Assembly: GCA_022497145.1 (NCBI GenBank) | Contig: MU385855.1 | Coordinates: 248,001-312,000, forward strand | Reading direction: 5' to 3' | DNA: 64,000 bases | Origin: Rostrohypoxylon terebratum | Lineage: Eukaryota > Ascomycota > Sordariomycetes > Xylariales > Hypoxylaceae | In this document: piece after piece, positions 46,527-59,903 of the stretch | Numbering within the stretch: position 1 is the stretch's first letter | Layout of the letters: each line of letters starts with the position of its first letter | The notes under the pieces: generated by a model | Database searches by the model: none | Told to the model about the DNA's origin: nothing | What the model saw: the letters and a program-made list of their open reading frames with translations, nothing else | Position numbers and translations under genes: made by a program

Positions 46527-49500
46527 AAGATCTCGTCACTCTGCCGTATCTTCATACTGCTCATATTCCATACACGTTCCGATCACTCTCAGGTTACGGT
46601 CCTCGCTAGAAATCCTTCTTGGCAACGGTGTTGGTCGTTATTTTATGAGTCTTGTTCGCCTGTCTCGAACAGCATCTGAAAGAAATCAATCTTATCGCGC
46701 CATCTTCGTCTTCACCCTGGCACGGACCCTTGTCGTCGCCCAGCCAGCCTCCCCTGATGAAACCACGGGCTACTATCCTTGCCGCAGAGCCTTCCCACGC
46801 AGCCACGCTAGAGGCATGCTCCGTCCCTGTACCCACAGAACCTCCCTACAATAGTCTAGTCAAATCGCCCAGCAAACTTTTTGAAGTCTATTCTAGATTT
46901 CGAATCTCGAAGCTGTCCAACGTCAGAAAACCTCAACGGGGATTCTCTTTTCAGACCCTTCACACACCAGACCCTTCACACATTTCACACCATCCCTATT
47001 CCTTGTAAACTTGTTTCCAACACTAATTACTTGCAATATCTCTCGTCTGTGAGCCTCTCCACTCAAATCTTAATCTATACCTCTTTCATTTGCGGCTCCT
47101 CCCAAGAGCTGGCAATCTCGAGAGACCAAAAAAAACTGCATTGCTACCTCACATACCACTAGCATCCAAACAGCCATACCACAGTCCACAATTGTAGTAG
47201 GTACCTGATTTCACATACTGTTGCACTAGGCCCCACAGGCTTTTGTAGGTAACACATTATCAGCCTACGGCTCATTCGGCGCAGATTCCCACAAACCCCC
47301 ATCGCTTTGTTCGGATGGCTCTTGGGGTTTACCCACCTAGCGCGTCTTTCTTTGTTTGCTTCTTGTAGTGGCCCCCTCCAGATCTGAAGCTGTTAGTTTG
47401 GATCCTTCAACATACATACATGCTGTACTGCTAGTTCCCCCAACAACCCATGCTCGCTCCAAATTCTCTATATCAAGTCGTCGAGTGCATAGCATTGGAG
47501 GTCAGAACTCGTACTGGCAGACTGGCTAGCGAGTTGACGCGATCTCACTCCCCTGATTCTCACAAATGAAAAGGTCTATTAGCTACTAGCTACCTACCTA
47601 GTAGGTATTGTACCTATATTGCAACCTGTAGGTGGGCACAGGAATGTCTAGGAGAAATCCTCATCTGCCCCCATCGGCTCACCACTCTTATTTCTTAATA
47701 AGCATTAAAGCGCGGGTCGATGATAGGTACTCTGCATGCCCGCTCTGTCTGTGCGAGGTACAATACCTACATATCATGTACTGGTTTTCGGCAAGGAAGA
47801 TCTTATGGGATCTTCCCTTGATCCCCTGTCACCACCGCCAGGGCAAGCATCACAAATCGATACCCCTTGCTCGCTACCTGGCCCACATAAACTCGCAGGC
47901 TTACTTCCCTACCGATTCGGATGCGATCCTCCAAAGCAATCTGTACATCTACCTATACATCCATGGGGCACTCATTCTCCTGGATTCCTGGGCCAGTCCT
48001 CGACGTCTGCGGGGATAGCCTGGAGGACCACACCCACCCAGAAGCGTTGATATTCCTATTGGCGTGAACCTCCACTAGTCTCATCAACGGTCATGCGTTC
48101 ATCCGCGAAGTCTACGCTGAGCTAATGTAATGAAGGACCAATTACCAGCTCCCAGATGTCCCAGCCGAGATGTTATGTTTTCCCTATCCTGTCCTCTCCG
48201 CGAGGACTCTGCTTACCGCTGGACCGTACCTTAGTTTCTATTCGTATACCATCATCAAGTCCCATAAGTCCCATGAGTCTCGACATGAGGAGAACTGGGC
48301 TGTGCGAGCAAGTTCTGATGGAGAAGTCTCGTCAGTATCCCAGAATGTGTCGTGTCAGATTCCTTCTCTGTTTCGTCCTTGACCTAGTAGTCGCTAGGTG
48401 ATATTGGACCAGAACCAGAACCAAGAACCAAGAAATACCGAATTCTGAACGTTCGAATACAAATTATGCCTAACAGTCTAGCAGCTGCTATTCCGTAGTT
48501 ACTACTATTATTCTATTGACGTTTCCGGTTGGGGCCTGTGACGGCAAGGGTCTGTCTGTTGGTTCTCTGGCAGGCCACCATAACACGGCATTAGCCATTC
48601 AGCCGAGAAAACCCAATGGTCACGGCCCACTCGATATAGACGTTGCTACTTCTACTATCATCCATGAAAGGAAAAAAAAAAGGTGTGTGGCTCAGCAGTT
48701 ATAGGTACCATGCTGGGGGATTTTTTCCCTATTACCACCCCTAGCCTATTAAGCGTGCGGCTTTTGTCTTGGTAGACGAAGCCTTAAAACGTGCATCCAG
48801 TCCCTTTTCAATATCTCTACCGTATCTGGCCAGGTACCGTCCCAGGCTGACCCAACACTCACGAACACCCTCTTCTCCAGACGTGCAGGCCCTGCCCTTT
48901 CCTCGGACCCTCCCTGGACATTTCTCCGTAAGGATGGGCGGTACCATTCGGTATTAATTCCACCTCTGTCATCCTCAAGAGCAGGGGTTACCTCGAAGGC
49001 GCCTTGTTGCGACCACGGACTACTTCCAAAGCCCAAATACATACATAACGCAAGGCCTACCGGTGTCTAGACGCTTTGAGGCGACCGACCCCACCAGACC
49101 ATCATTCGAGGATCCTCGATCTATACACACGACTCGTCACAGAAAATCTATGAAGGGCAGACCTTAGAGAAACTTCTCCATATCAACATCCCCGACATCC
49201 TCTCAGCATATACCTGGTGTGGCCTCATATCTATGTCTCGCATCTTTCCTGTCATCCAACTCAGTCGGTGACAAACAGGCTTGATCATAGGTTTGTACTA
49301 TTGCAGCTTGTGTTGCTTTGACTCTACTCTCGTTTCAACAATTCGATATATATATATACACTGGGCCTTGGTCGGTGAAGGGTGTCTACCCACTCCTACT
49401 CTTACAGTTACGGATTCCGAGCTTCGACAGCTATAGCTCTCTTTCTCTTACCACGACAACCTTCGAAAGTAAACAAAGCAAAGGAAACGCTATCCAAGGA

Positions 49501-49910
49501 AATAAAAGGCCCTACCACGATCGTTCTATATATCCATGGCATGCATGTGCGACTGTCCTCGGCGGTACTAGAAAGCACCTAGAAGATACAGCTACAGATC
49601 GCCCGAGCCTAACCCGGTACTTAAAAAGGTGCTGGATAGTCTCGTCTCCCAGTCGTCTTGCAGTTCTCTATCGATAGCCGAGATTACTGCTGACTTCCAA
49701 GCTCGAAGTCGGGGAAATAAAATTCTCGCCTTACTGTTACTCTGTGGAATAGCGACCTATCGGCCTGTCGACCGTGAAGAGTTTAGGTTTTCTTGGTTTT
49801 TCTTTGGTTTCCCCGGGGTTGAATTTGGAACAACGTACTTCGGCAAGTAGCTACCCCTAGCTTCTGGAATTATATCACTTTCGATACCCAAAACCCCTGC
49901 AACATTTCCA

Positions 49911-52207
49911 ATGCTCGTTACCAGGCATCTCGAACCGGAGCAAAACCACTGGTCTAGCAAATTTGAGACCGCCTTCCACAAGCCCACAAGCCCACGCATG
50001 TCGAGCTACGACAGCCATCTGTCGACACAGCCTGATTGGCAGGGGCAATACTCCTTTTTGCCTCCCGGAGAGAGTCATATCTTCGCACAACCCTTCGAGC
50101 AAGTTACGGGCTCCAATAGTAATAATGACATTACTTCACAGCAGCGCCCAGAAAGCGCACACAATAGCACTCTTGATAACACAAGCCAGGCAACCCAGAG
50201 CAGCATTCATTCGCCAATGAGCCACTCTCGCATATTAGATCCGCTACCACTTGGACTACGACAACCGAAAGCAGAATCCCCTGTACAAGAACACTCTGAC
50301 GTACAGGGCGCAAACTACGCCATCAAGGCAGAGTCCGCCCACGAAGAATCGTTGGCTTCTACAGATACCCAAGGACTCCATCTTGGACCGAGCCCGCTGG
50401 GCCCATCGTCATCAGTGCAGGGACAAGAGACAGCATCTGGTCCAAACCGGGACGAAGAGAGTGCTATAGGAAAAGATGATGATGATGAGGTATTAGACGA
50501 CGATGAAATGGTGGAGGGGGAGGGGGAAGCATCAACGCAACCGCAGACCGCGGCTGAGCGCACAGCAGCTAGGAGGAAAATGAAGCGTTTTAGGTAGGGA
50601 ACGATGATTCAGCTTCTAGTTAACATTGTTAACATAAGCAGGCTTACGCACCAGCAAACTCGATTTCTTATGAGCGAGTTTGCAAAACAACCACACCCGG
50701 ATGCCGCACACCGAGAACGACTTTCGAGAGAGATCCCAGGACTTAGCCCGAGGCAGGTTCAGGTCTGGTTTCAAAACAGGTGAGATTATCGCGGTGTCTT
50801 TTCTTCAACGAAGTCAAACTAAACTATTATAGGAGGGCGAAGATCAAGAGGCTTACAGCTGATGACCGAGATCGAATGATCAAGATGCGAGCCGTGCCTG
50901 ACGACTTTGACAATGTCCAAGCGCTGCACTCTCCTTACGGAGCCGTTCATGGATTAGGAGGAGTAGGACCGGGCCCGATCACGCCTCCTGTCGATTTTGG
51001 AACTTCGTCATACACGGATCACATCATGCGCCCGTTGATGGTGGATACTATGCGAAGAGGGGAGAACGATGACCATATGTCTCCTAGTGGTCTAACTCCA
51101 GCCTTCGGCGGTATCAATTTTACACCTCAAGGGTCGATGAATAGTGACATACTTTCGCCGTTGTCACCAGCCTCGAACGACCGAGGAGGGTATTATTCGA
51201 GTCATCTGACGAATCCTCTTGGGGGAGGTCAAAGAAGTTCAAACCCTTTCGCGCGACAGAATAGCCTTGACTCTGGTGTTTCGATGCATGCACAAAACAG
51301 GCAGCAAATCCGTCCTCTACAACCACTTCAGCTTAGGGAGACCATGTCGAGGTCACGACCAGACAATCTACAGTCGCCCTTACGCTCGAGTATGTCATGG
51401 AAAGGAGATTCGATAGACTATAGCACGTATTCAGGCACTAGTGGAAGCCCTGGAATCGGTGGGAGGCACCAATCTCTCTACCAGTCCGACCAGATGGGTA
51501 GCAACTCTGGGAGTTCATTAAGCTACGATTCCAACTCTTATTCCAGTAAGTGGAATATTTTCATTGTTTGGAGTAACCTGCTAATTTTCTTGTCAGCTTC
51601 GGGCGTTCAGACCTCTCCCACCAACATTAACTACTCCAGCCTTCAACAACCTTCGCAAAACAGATCTCGACTTCGAGCAACTTCTGCGACTCTTCCACTC
51701 GGCTTGGATCTACGACACCAATACCGACCCATGTCGTCTAGCCACGGCCTCCAATCACCTAGCCATTCTTCGACACCCCGAGTTACAACTACTGCGCCTT
51801 ACGGATCCTCCACATACACTACGAGTTTTCCGTCCGCTCCCTTAACAGCACCTATCGACTTTTCGCTTTCCAGGACCTCAGGGATCACCAACAGGAGCTC
51901 GGTCCAGGATTACTCGATGCCGCAAATGAGCGCGCCAATCGCGCCTCCACACGATTTTAACCAAGCACTACACAGCAGCATGGGAAGCTCGAGTACAAGG
52001 ACCCCGATGAGAGATACGTTCGGGGGTGGTCCCCTGAGCGTGAGCCAGGGACAGGGATCTAGCGAAAGAAGCGAGGACTACTCGCAAGAGGGCCTGGGTG
52101 GATCGGGTTCAGGGTTGAAACGAAAACGGAGTTCATTTAGCCTCTCGCAAGGAGGTCATACGCCCGGACCGGCTCAGACCTCCCAACCATACGGACACAC
52201 AACTTAA
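49911..52207 (+). CDS. homeobox transcription factor
   Basis: Four exons: 49911-50593, 50642-50779, 50833-51545 and 51597-52207; predicted 714 aa. Introns are 48, 53 and 51 bases with GT/AG ends; the first two cut the homeodomain (KMKRF-R-LTHQQTRF and WFQN-R-RAKIKRL) and the third is in frame. The homeodomain lies at about residues 222-281 with the DNA-recognition helix WFQNRRAKIKR at 270-280. Just before it is a strongly acidic stretch (DDDDEVLDDDEM and GEGE). The rest is Ser/Gln/Pro-rich and disordered, with a basic motif LKRKRSSFSLSQGG near the end that may be a nuclear signal. It should bind DNA in the nucleus; related fungal genes control conidiation or fruiting-body formation, but I cannot match it to one. 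An alternative start is the ATG at 49998 (MSSYDSHL). The 13-kb empty region upstream may hold a long regulatory leader. Confidence 0.9.
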
Positions 52208-54519
52208 AGGATACGTCATTTAATAACGGTCCCGAGATACCAACAAGGGGGGGGGTTCAAAGCACCGTGACACAGAAACTCGAAAAAACGATGTGGCGCT
52301 CTTCTAATTCTATTCGAAAATAATACCCAATTTTTTAAGGACCCTTATTAGATTACCATGTGTTACTATACTTTTTTGTTTGAATTTTTTTGAATCTTTT
52401 TTAGTTGCATTCTCGGTGTGGATGTGTCACAGTGTCACGACAAATTTGGGGAGTATTGAGCGTTTTGGTATATCGGTTGGTTGGTTGGTTGCTTCGTTGA
52501 TGACTTAGGGGGGCGGAATCAGAATGATTGTGTTTACGATCTTGAGAGAGAGAAAAAAAGGACATATCAAAACAACATACTATATACCTACATACTGGAG
52601 GAAGAAGGATACGAAACCGGCGTGGCTACAGATACGGACGGAAAAGGCGTGTGATCAAGACGGTGAATGAATATCAAGCGAGGCAGATCCATCTACCTAC
52701 ATTTTCACCGCTTGACGCGCGAATTGGATTACCTACCCCTTACACTTGGGGCTGTACATAGGCACTTCCCCGATCGAGACAAGAGAAAGGTCTCGCGGTC
52801 AATGTAAGCTGCTGATTCGCAAAAGACGAATCAGTCTCGTGAACAACCAACTTGCTCATCATATCTGAACTCGACTCTTTGATATTTTCGTGGAGGCTTA
52901 TTTCGCTTGTTGCTTGCTCTCGAGCGAGGATCCACACGACAGTACGATTAAACGGCTTCTACAGCCAGTCGGATTACTACATACCTTACATACCTCCTGT
53001 TTGAAGCTTGGTACCGATCTGCATTCCAAATTCTGACGTTCTCCGCAAGCCCCATAGATCTGTGTTGAGGCTCACGACTAGTAAGGCGTGAGCTTCTCTC
53101 CCGGTATACGTCGTGGCTTAGATGTCCTCAACGTAAACGACGCCAGAGCGACTCACCGAAGATGTGCGCCCCAGCTTACTACTACTACAGTACGCCAGGT
53201 TCTCCGACTGTTTGCCCTATAGCATACATATAGCATACATAATGAAGTCGTAGCAGCGTGGAGAAAGAGGGTTTTGCCCCTAAAATCGGAATGTAACGCC
53301 GATAGATGGTAAATCTCGTTTTGGAGAGATCTCGTTCCACTCAGAATTCCCCGAACACGTTTTAGCAATTAACGAAGACGGCCCTCCCTACCCAGGCAAG
53401 TCTCGATGCGACATTGCAAGACGTTGGATAACTAGCTGCTTCTCTCATGAGCTTCCTCTGCTTTTCTTCTTGAACCCTCCCCGAGTCTATTTCCGGGTGG
53501 ATGATCGTCGCGCAGGTATAAAACGCGACATCGTCCCGGTTCAGGGGCGGGGTTCGAAAGGGAGAAGAGGAAAAAAAATCTTATCCCTGCAATCTTTTTG
53601 CTATAGGCCTTCTCGTTCCGGCAACGTTATACTAAATAGGCAAGAAAAAACATAGGAAAGTAGAAGGCTTGTAACATAACAGTCCATAAAACCACGATAA
53701 AACCGAGCTGTGGACTTGCCAAGGGTTCTTGTCGAGAAGAAAAATCTTGGTGAGGTCGGAATTTCGATCCATCATCATCTCACACTCCCTCACCACTTAG
53801 AGTAGAGCACCAAGAACAATTTCCTGGGACATGCGATATTCCCACCCACAGATAATGCAGGCAACAATAACGAAACGCGCGGTAACAGTTTGGAAGCTTC
53901 CCACTGGGTTACATGGATGCACCTGGGGTACTTCAAAGAGGCCAATAAAGGTTAGGAGAGACCCCAAAGCTGACAACTGCATGATAGGTTGCACAAGACG
54001 CAGCCTGCTGCATACGAAAGGGATGGGATTTATGACGGCTGCTGCGTTTGGTGCGACCCTCCACCACTTAGGGCCTTAGGTACCTAAAACTAGGAAGGCT
54101 GCTACTATGCAGGAGGAAAATTCGAAGTTATGTAGGTACCTACCTAGTAGGTAGGTATGTATGTGGGAAGGTAGTTAGGTAGGTACCTCGTATGTATTGG
54201 TAGAAGCGTGGATGATGACTGGATGGCTTGACTGCCCGACGAGTGGTCGTATGGATGTACACACGCACAGCGGCGCGGTGAGACCCTGTCGGGAGCTGGA
54301 TCTTAGGTTCTTTGTGGGAGACAGCACAGGGGAACCCAACAACGATGCTGTGCCAGATACCACGACATAACGATTGGCTTAGATCCTCGGACACGGGAAG
54401 GAGTTTAGGCGGACAGCCCTTACTCTTCCCCAATCTCGAGAAAGGTGGAGGGATATTCCCGTCAAGCAAGCGAGCAAAGCAAGCATCCACCTATACGACC
54501 AACCTACATATGTATTATG

Positions 54520-54650
54520 TGTAGGTAGTAGGTAGGTAGGTCGTAGGTATACACATGTGTAGGTATACATACATCCAATATCTGTGGAAATACATATGGG
54601 TATACAAATACAACTAAGTAAGTAGTAGGTAGGTAGGACTGGTAGGTAAC
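54520..54650. repeat. TAGG/GTAGGTAGG microsatellite cluster
   Basis: Runs of GTAGGTAGG and TAGGTATACATACAT words over about 130 bases. Confidence 0.7.
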
Positions 54651-55008
54651 GTACAATACCTACCTACCGACCTCTTAGGTACATAGCACGCATGCCCACA
54701 CACACTTCCACCATCTACCTTACCAAAAAAACAAAAAGGGTAAAAAAAGCAACCGTACGGATTTCCCACTTTCCTACATGTCACGCAGCACAACAGCAGC
54801 CGCCGCCGCTCGCCGGCAAAGATGTGCTATAATATGTCAAAGCTTAGCCTAGGGCAGGGCAGAAGAGTTGATTTCCGGCCAAGGATTGCCCGGTACGACG
54901 ACCGTGCCCAAGACAGACAGCTGCGCTACGACGCTTAAGATCGCTCCGATATTTCTGGCTAGACGGTCCCAGCTCCTTCGGGACTAGGCGCCGGACAGCG
55001 CAGCAATC

Positions 55009-55064
55009 GGTAGTGGTAGTGGTAGTGGTAGTGGTCGTAGTGGTAGTTGTGGTAGTAGTAGTTG
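55009..55064. repeat. GGTAGT hexamer repeat
   Basis: About eight degenerate GGTAGT/GGTAGTAGT units. On the minus strand they read as a run of Thr codons, producing a spurious poly-Thr frame. Confidence 0.85.
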
Positions 55065-55649
55065 GCATCCAAGCGTGTTTATAAAAAGCGATGTGAAAAA
55101 AAAAAATTAAAAAAAGAAGGGCGAAAAATACTAAAATACTAGGTAAATAAAAAAGGAGGGTTTCTTAACTTTTGCGTCATTCCGCATGCGAGACAACATC
55201 GCGTTGCAGTTGATGATCATCTTGATTCTCTTGTCTTCTTCTCTGCTTCCCTCCTGCGCCTTTGCTTCGTCGCCTTCTCCCCTGTTTCGTGTTTTCTTCA
55301 GCAGCACGTTCGAGGCGCCTGTCGGAAACCCTCGGTCTAGCCTTGCGCACGTCGTAGTCATAGTCGTAGTAGTTGTATCATGTCTCGAAGGCGAAGGCAA
55401 CACCACAGCTACGTTTTCTGCTCTGTTGGTTTACTGAACCTCCATCCATCCATGCCTACGTATCTATGCAGACTGCATTACAACATCAGCGACGACCGAA
55501 TCTGACTGCAGTTAGATTTTAGTCAACGTGTCTCTGCGTAAGGTTGTTTTAGACGTCTTAGCTCTGTCGTGTTCTACTGTTATTCTCCCGTTCGCGTCAT
55601 TACACCTTCAGGGCTATGCTTACATACAGTAGATGGCGTATAGACGGCG

Positions 55650-55946
55650 ATGATTATCTCATCTTCTGTTATTTTTGTTGTTCTTTTTCTTACAGTACAC
55701 GGTACACACACACCCCTCTCAAGCCACAGGCGCAAGCGTGCGGCAGCCTGTCGATCGGTTCTGGACGATTTGAATCTTGATCGAACAGATTTAGATGATT
55801 ACTGTCAATCAAGTTCGCGGACCCGGCTGAAGCCACAGTTTGGTTCGTGTTATGCACCAGGCCGTGGCAGCCGAAGCCAGGGCTATAAGATGTGCTGTTA
55901 TAGCCCCCACCCGTTCCAACCCATCAGAGGCTTGCTCGAATCTTGA
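55650..55946 (+). CDS. possible small secreted protein, weak
   Basis: 98 codons with a hydrophobic start (MIISSSVIFVVLFLTVHGTH), a basic site (HRRKR) and five cysteines afterwards (AACRS, DYCQS, GSCYA, MCCYS). This is the pattern of a small processed secreted protein, but no family is recognised, the length is modest, and a T-rich stretch encodes hydrophobic residues by chance. An isolated frame without promoter support. Confidence 0.15.
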   Translation: MIISSSVIFVVLFLTVHGTHTPLSSHRRKRAAACRSVLDDLNLDRTDLDDYCQSSSRTRLKPQFGSCYAPGRGSRSQGYKMCCYSPHPFQPIRGLLES

Positions 55947-58900
55947 CTTCCCCCATTGAGACGTTGTGTTTCCCATCCCGTCCTAGTCTTGCCCTTTTCC
56001 GTACGTGTAGGTTACTAAGGTAGGCCAACCATGTACCCCCAAGGAAGATACAAGAGATGGAGTTCCTATGTGGTTACACATCGTAACATCTTTTTCATTC
56101 ACCGTATACTTCTTCGGTAGGTGGCTTAGGGGTAGCTTCTAGGGACGAAATGCACGGTGACGGGCGTGCAGAAGGAAATCCAGGAAGGCGATCATTTTAG
56201 TCACGCTCGATCGAGTTCTAGGCTTAGCCCTCCTCGTTCCAACTTTCCGACCCGCGAATCATAATCTCTCATCGGTGCAGACATGACTCAGCCATCCTCC
56301 TTGTTACCTTACCTACCTTCCCTACCGCTGACTGGTTGGACCCCTAAGCCTTAGATTTGCCCCCATCTGCTGGATATGCCCTCCCTATAACCCGGGTACG
56401 CTATAGGCCACCTGGACTAAAGGGGCTAGAAAGGATCACGAGAACGATGAAGAATATGACGGGAACTTCAGCCTTGATGACCGACGGAGCCTCGCCTAGC
56501 AGCCCCCAATACTCTAGCCTACCGGTCAGGGGCTGCCTAGATTCGCTAGGAGGAAGATCGCCCGCCATTTAGGCAAAAGGTATGGAATGACAACGTATGG
56601 GGTTCCCTGGAGCCAGTCAGCCTGAGAGCCGAGACGATAGCTGGGTCTGGCCTGTCAGGATTTCCTATACGTATACCTAACCGGACAGAAATTTTCCGGC
56701 TGTGGGGGGTTAAGGGGAAAGCAAAAGCGAGAAAAGATGTCTGCTGAAGTCACGCATCGTTCTCGTGTCTAAGGAAAGGGAACAAGGGACGCCGCATAGG
56801 GGACAAGGGGAATCAGATTCCCACGATGTAGAACGATGGTAACTTCCGAAATGACCAAGGGTCGAACAGAGTAGAGGTCGGGGCCCCGGAAGGACGATCT
56901 CCAGAAACCGGTTCCTGGAGCCTAGATGCAGTTCGGCACTTTTCATCAGCAGAAGAGGGCGGCCTCAAAGTGGGTATCTTCCTATTCTACCTATCTTTAT
57001 CTTGCAGGCGTAGGTGAAAGCGTGAAAGTGTGAGCGAAATGACCCAATATTGGGCGAGTGGCTTGCCGGGCGGGAGTTCTGCACCCCCGACTACCCCCTT
57101 ACGCCCATACACTTGGTTCCTGCGACTTTCCAGAACCGCCTACCGAGGTATGCTAGACACCAGCAAGTTGGGTATACTAAATCTATTGCTGAAACGAGTG
57201 GCGGCGCCATGGGGGACACTATACGAGTAGCGTCCCGCGCCGAAGGGCAAGCCATCGCGGCCACGAGCCCGGTCGCGGGCCCGAAACCCAGCACCCCTCG
57301 CGAAATTCGAAAGACTTTGTGTCTCTGTGGATCCGTCTTCATCACGCCACTAAGCAGGAGGATATAGGCACCGTAATCTTTGCTTGCAGATAGATGACGA
57401 TAACCGTGCAGCTGCTGGCGTCTGTGGGCTTGCTTTGTACGCCCGGTTCTTTCACGTATTTCCTGGGTACCCGACTCGGCTGTATTGCAACTCACATACA
57501 CATACCTAGACAGTTTCGTCTACCTGTCCTATAGCCGCGCCCTGTCCTTGCATCTTGCATAATAATTATGGTCCTTCTTAGCACGCGATGATGCCATGCG
57601 ATTTATATTTCGCCGACAGCAAACCCTAGTCTACCAGCATATGGGAGATGGCAACGGGTAACAGCAACACGAAGAACTCTTCTCTCTTCACGAATCAATC
57701 CCCTACTGAGTGTATGCTAATAGCTACTAAGTTGGTGATTTTGCCCCCTATACCTCTACATGTCCCTAAACAAGTAGGCTCCCGAAAAAGCAACCCTTGC
57801 CGCAGAGCTTAAAGTCCTGGGAATCTGGTATCCGGATGTCTTATTTTCCGTGTGTTACTTGCAAGGGACTCATGCTCATAATCTAAGACATGTAATCCCC
57901 AAGCTGTCTCCGGAGAGATGGCCCTAGAATTTCCGTTCGTCCAGGAAACGAACCTGGGATACAGACATGTGTCTTGGAATCCGGGGGCGGGTGGGCACCT
58001 GCATCGCGGGGGGTTGGCACACCCATCATCCATCTATCAATCTACCTATCTATCTAGCAGCAGCACGAGGACCTGGGTAATGGCCATGATGTTTAGAGTG
58101 TCCTGCAGGATTCTGGTATAGCGTAAAGGAACCTCCTAACGTGGGGATGCAGGTTAGGGGTTTAGACGCAGGAATAGACTACCGTACGCACTACTACTTT
58201 CTTCCCGGTGGCTTGTAACCCCCGTACGTTCGAAATGGGGCAGGCGGCCAAGAGCTACCAGTCACAAGCAGGTAAGCGGCCAGAAACTCGGTGCTTCTAC
58301 ACGAGACTCGACGATGGAGGGGAACAGGAACTGAACTCTGCCAGGAAACCCAACGCTAAAGCCCCCTTCTAGCTTCGCTTGGGCCGCGCTCTTACTCGCA
58401 AGCCCCATCTTCCCAATTCTTACCCATCCCCTACTACCTCCGCTAGCCGCCCTATGTGCACCGGCTCATATCGAGATCGAGGGGAAGCCAGCACGGCAGT
58501 CGTCTTCTTCTTTTTGTTTTACGTAGCGCTAAATCCTTGAATCCTAGATGCAGAAGAAGACGACGGAGTTGAAACGGTAGGATGGGTCTTGATAATCCAG
58601 CCACCGTCTGGGAAACAGAAAGGGAAAAGATACACAGAGTGCTTGATGGATGAGCGGCGTTTACCCGCTGGAGCGATCAATCCCACCACCACCGTCGGCC
58701 AGGGAAAGGAGGGGGACACAACGACGTGTAGTTGCTGTTCAGGCTACTTTCACCAACTTTCCCTCTTACAACAACAAAGGGGTAGGTCAGAACTTGTAGA
58801 TTCAATAGTTATAGTCAGGACCATATAGAAGTTAAAGCATCATCTCGATAGACGAACTCGTATCTTGGTTCGTGATAATTATAGACACGCTGGATCGAAT

Positions 58901-59886
58901 AGACATGTGTTCCCCTTAATGAAGTCAAATTGTTAATTCATATGAATTAAGGGCCTCGCCCCCTATAAGGCGCAGTGATTGCAGCGCGGTTAAACCAGCA
59001 TACGGCCCTATCATAGATGTAAATGAGCCCAACAGATAGACGAATAGACGAACCGGTGAACGCGATCGAATCGTTTAATGATGGACATTTCGTAGAACAA
59101 GTTTCAAACGAGATTCAGCAATGAATCAAAATAGTTTTTCTATCACTTCCTTGCCATTATGAGCTTTAAGTAGGCTTGATGCCCTTGAGGGTAAACAAAT
59201 TCAGATTTCAGTTAACCTTTATAGAGCTGAGCTTTAAGGAGAAAGCCGAGAACCACAGTCACAATAGATCTCCTAGCTCAAAGTGTCGAGAAAATCCAAC
59301 CATAACGAATACTGTAGTCAATGACGAGCCATCAATATTATCTACTGTTATACCTAAAGATTCGGCTTCATCGAAAATACTTTCCATCTACATCTTGCAT
59401 GTCTTCGTCGCGAGGGTTTTTGGTTTACCCCTTTCTTTGGTTTGTCCTCCATATCCCACCTTCTTTCCGTCACATCGACGTCAAGAAGAATTCAATGCGA
59501 CTCTATATAGGTCAGTACCTAATATCCTCTCTCAGTTGATACATCAAAGTTATTAGTAGAACATGTAGATTGTAAGGTTTTCTGTTCTTTCAACTTGTAT
59601 GGTTTTAGCTAACTATTTCCTTCCACATCCACGATACGAAATTTCCTCCCATTCTTCCAGATACCCTATTGAACAACCAGAAATGCTATATGAGGGAATA
59701 TAGACACCTTGGGGAAGAAAAAGAAGGAGATATTGGGTATTTCAAGATAAACAATTAGGTAGTAGGCCAGAGGTGTCAACGAGGCGAACAGAGTTTACCT
59801 ACCTACTGGATACCTACCTATTACCTGAACGACGGCTTCACGATGTACCAATGATTCTTTTACACGTTTTCCAACATAAAACCGCT

Positions 59887-59903
59887 CACCCATGATATGG
59901 GTG
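59887..59903. repeat. 7-bp inverted repeat
   Basis: CACCCAT and ATGGGTG around GAT. Confidence 0.6.

Larger units (their letters stand above)
36674..49910. other. 13-kb gene-poor region
   Basis: No gene can be supported. The first part is the transporter 3' untranslated region, with a GGCATAA tandem at 36747-36774. The middle (about 37.2-45 kb) holds many short frames on both strands, two GC-rich hairpins at 38138-38167 and 38228-38249, an 18-bp perfect inverted repeat at 41675-41716, and a 10-bp tandem at 44263-44308. From about 46.5 to 49.9 kb the plus strand is pyrimidine-rich in places, with CA and CT microsatellites before it, and may be the promoter and spliced leader of the homeobox gene. 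Confidence 0.5.

Noticed and set aside
46368..47008. Three overlapping plus-strand frames of about 100-120 codons
   Set aside because: They arise from CT-rich sequence, overlap one another in different frames and match no family. More likely a leader.
36674..49910. RIP-mutated repeat
   Set aside because: CpG and GC-containing words remain frequent, and there is no long AT-rich block, so the typical RIP signature is absent by eye.
54844..55068. Minus-strand frame with 18 Thr in a row
   Set aside because: It is a translation of the GGTAGT repeat.
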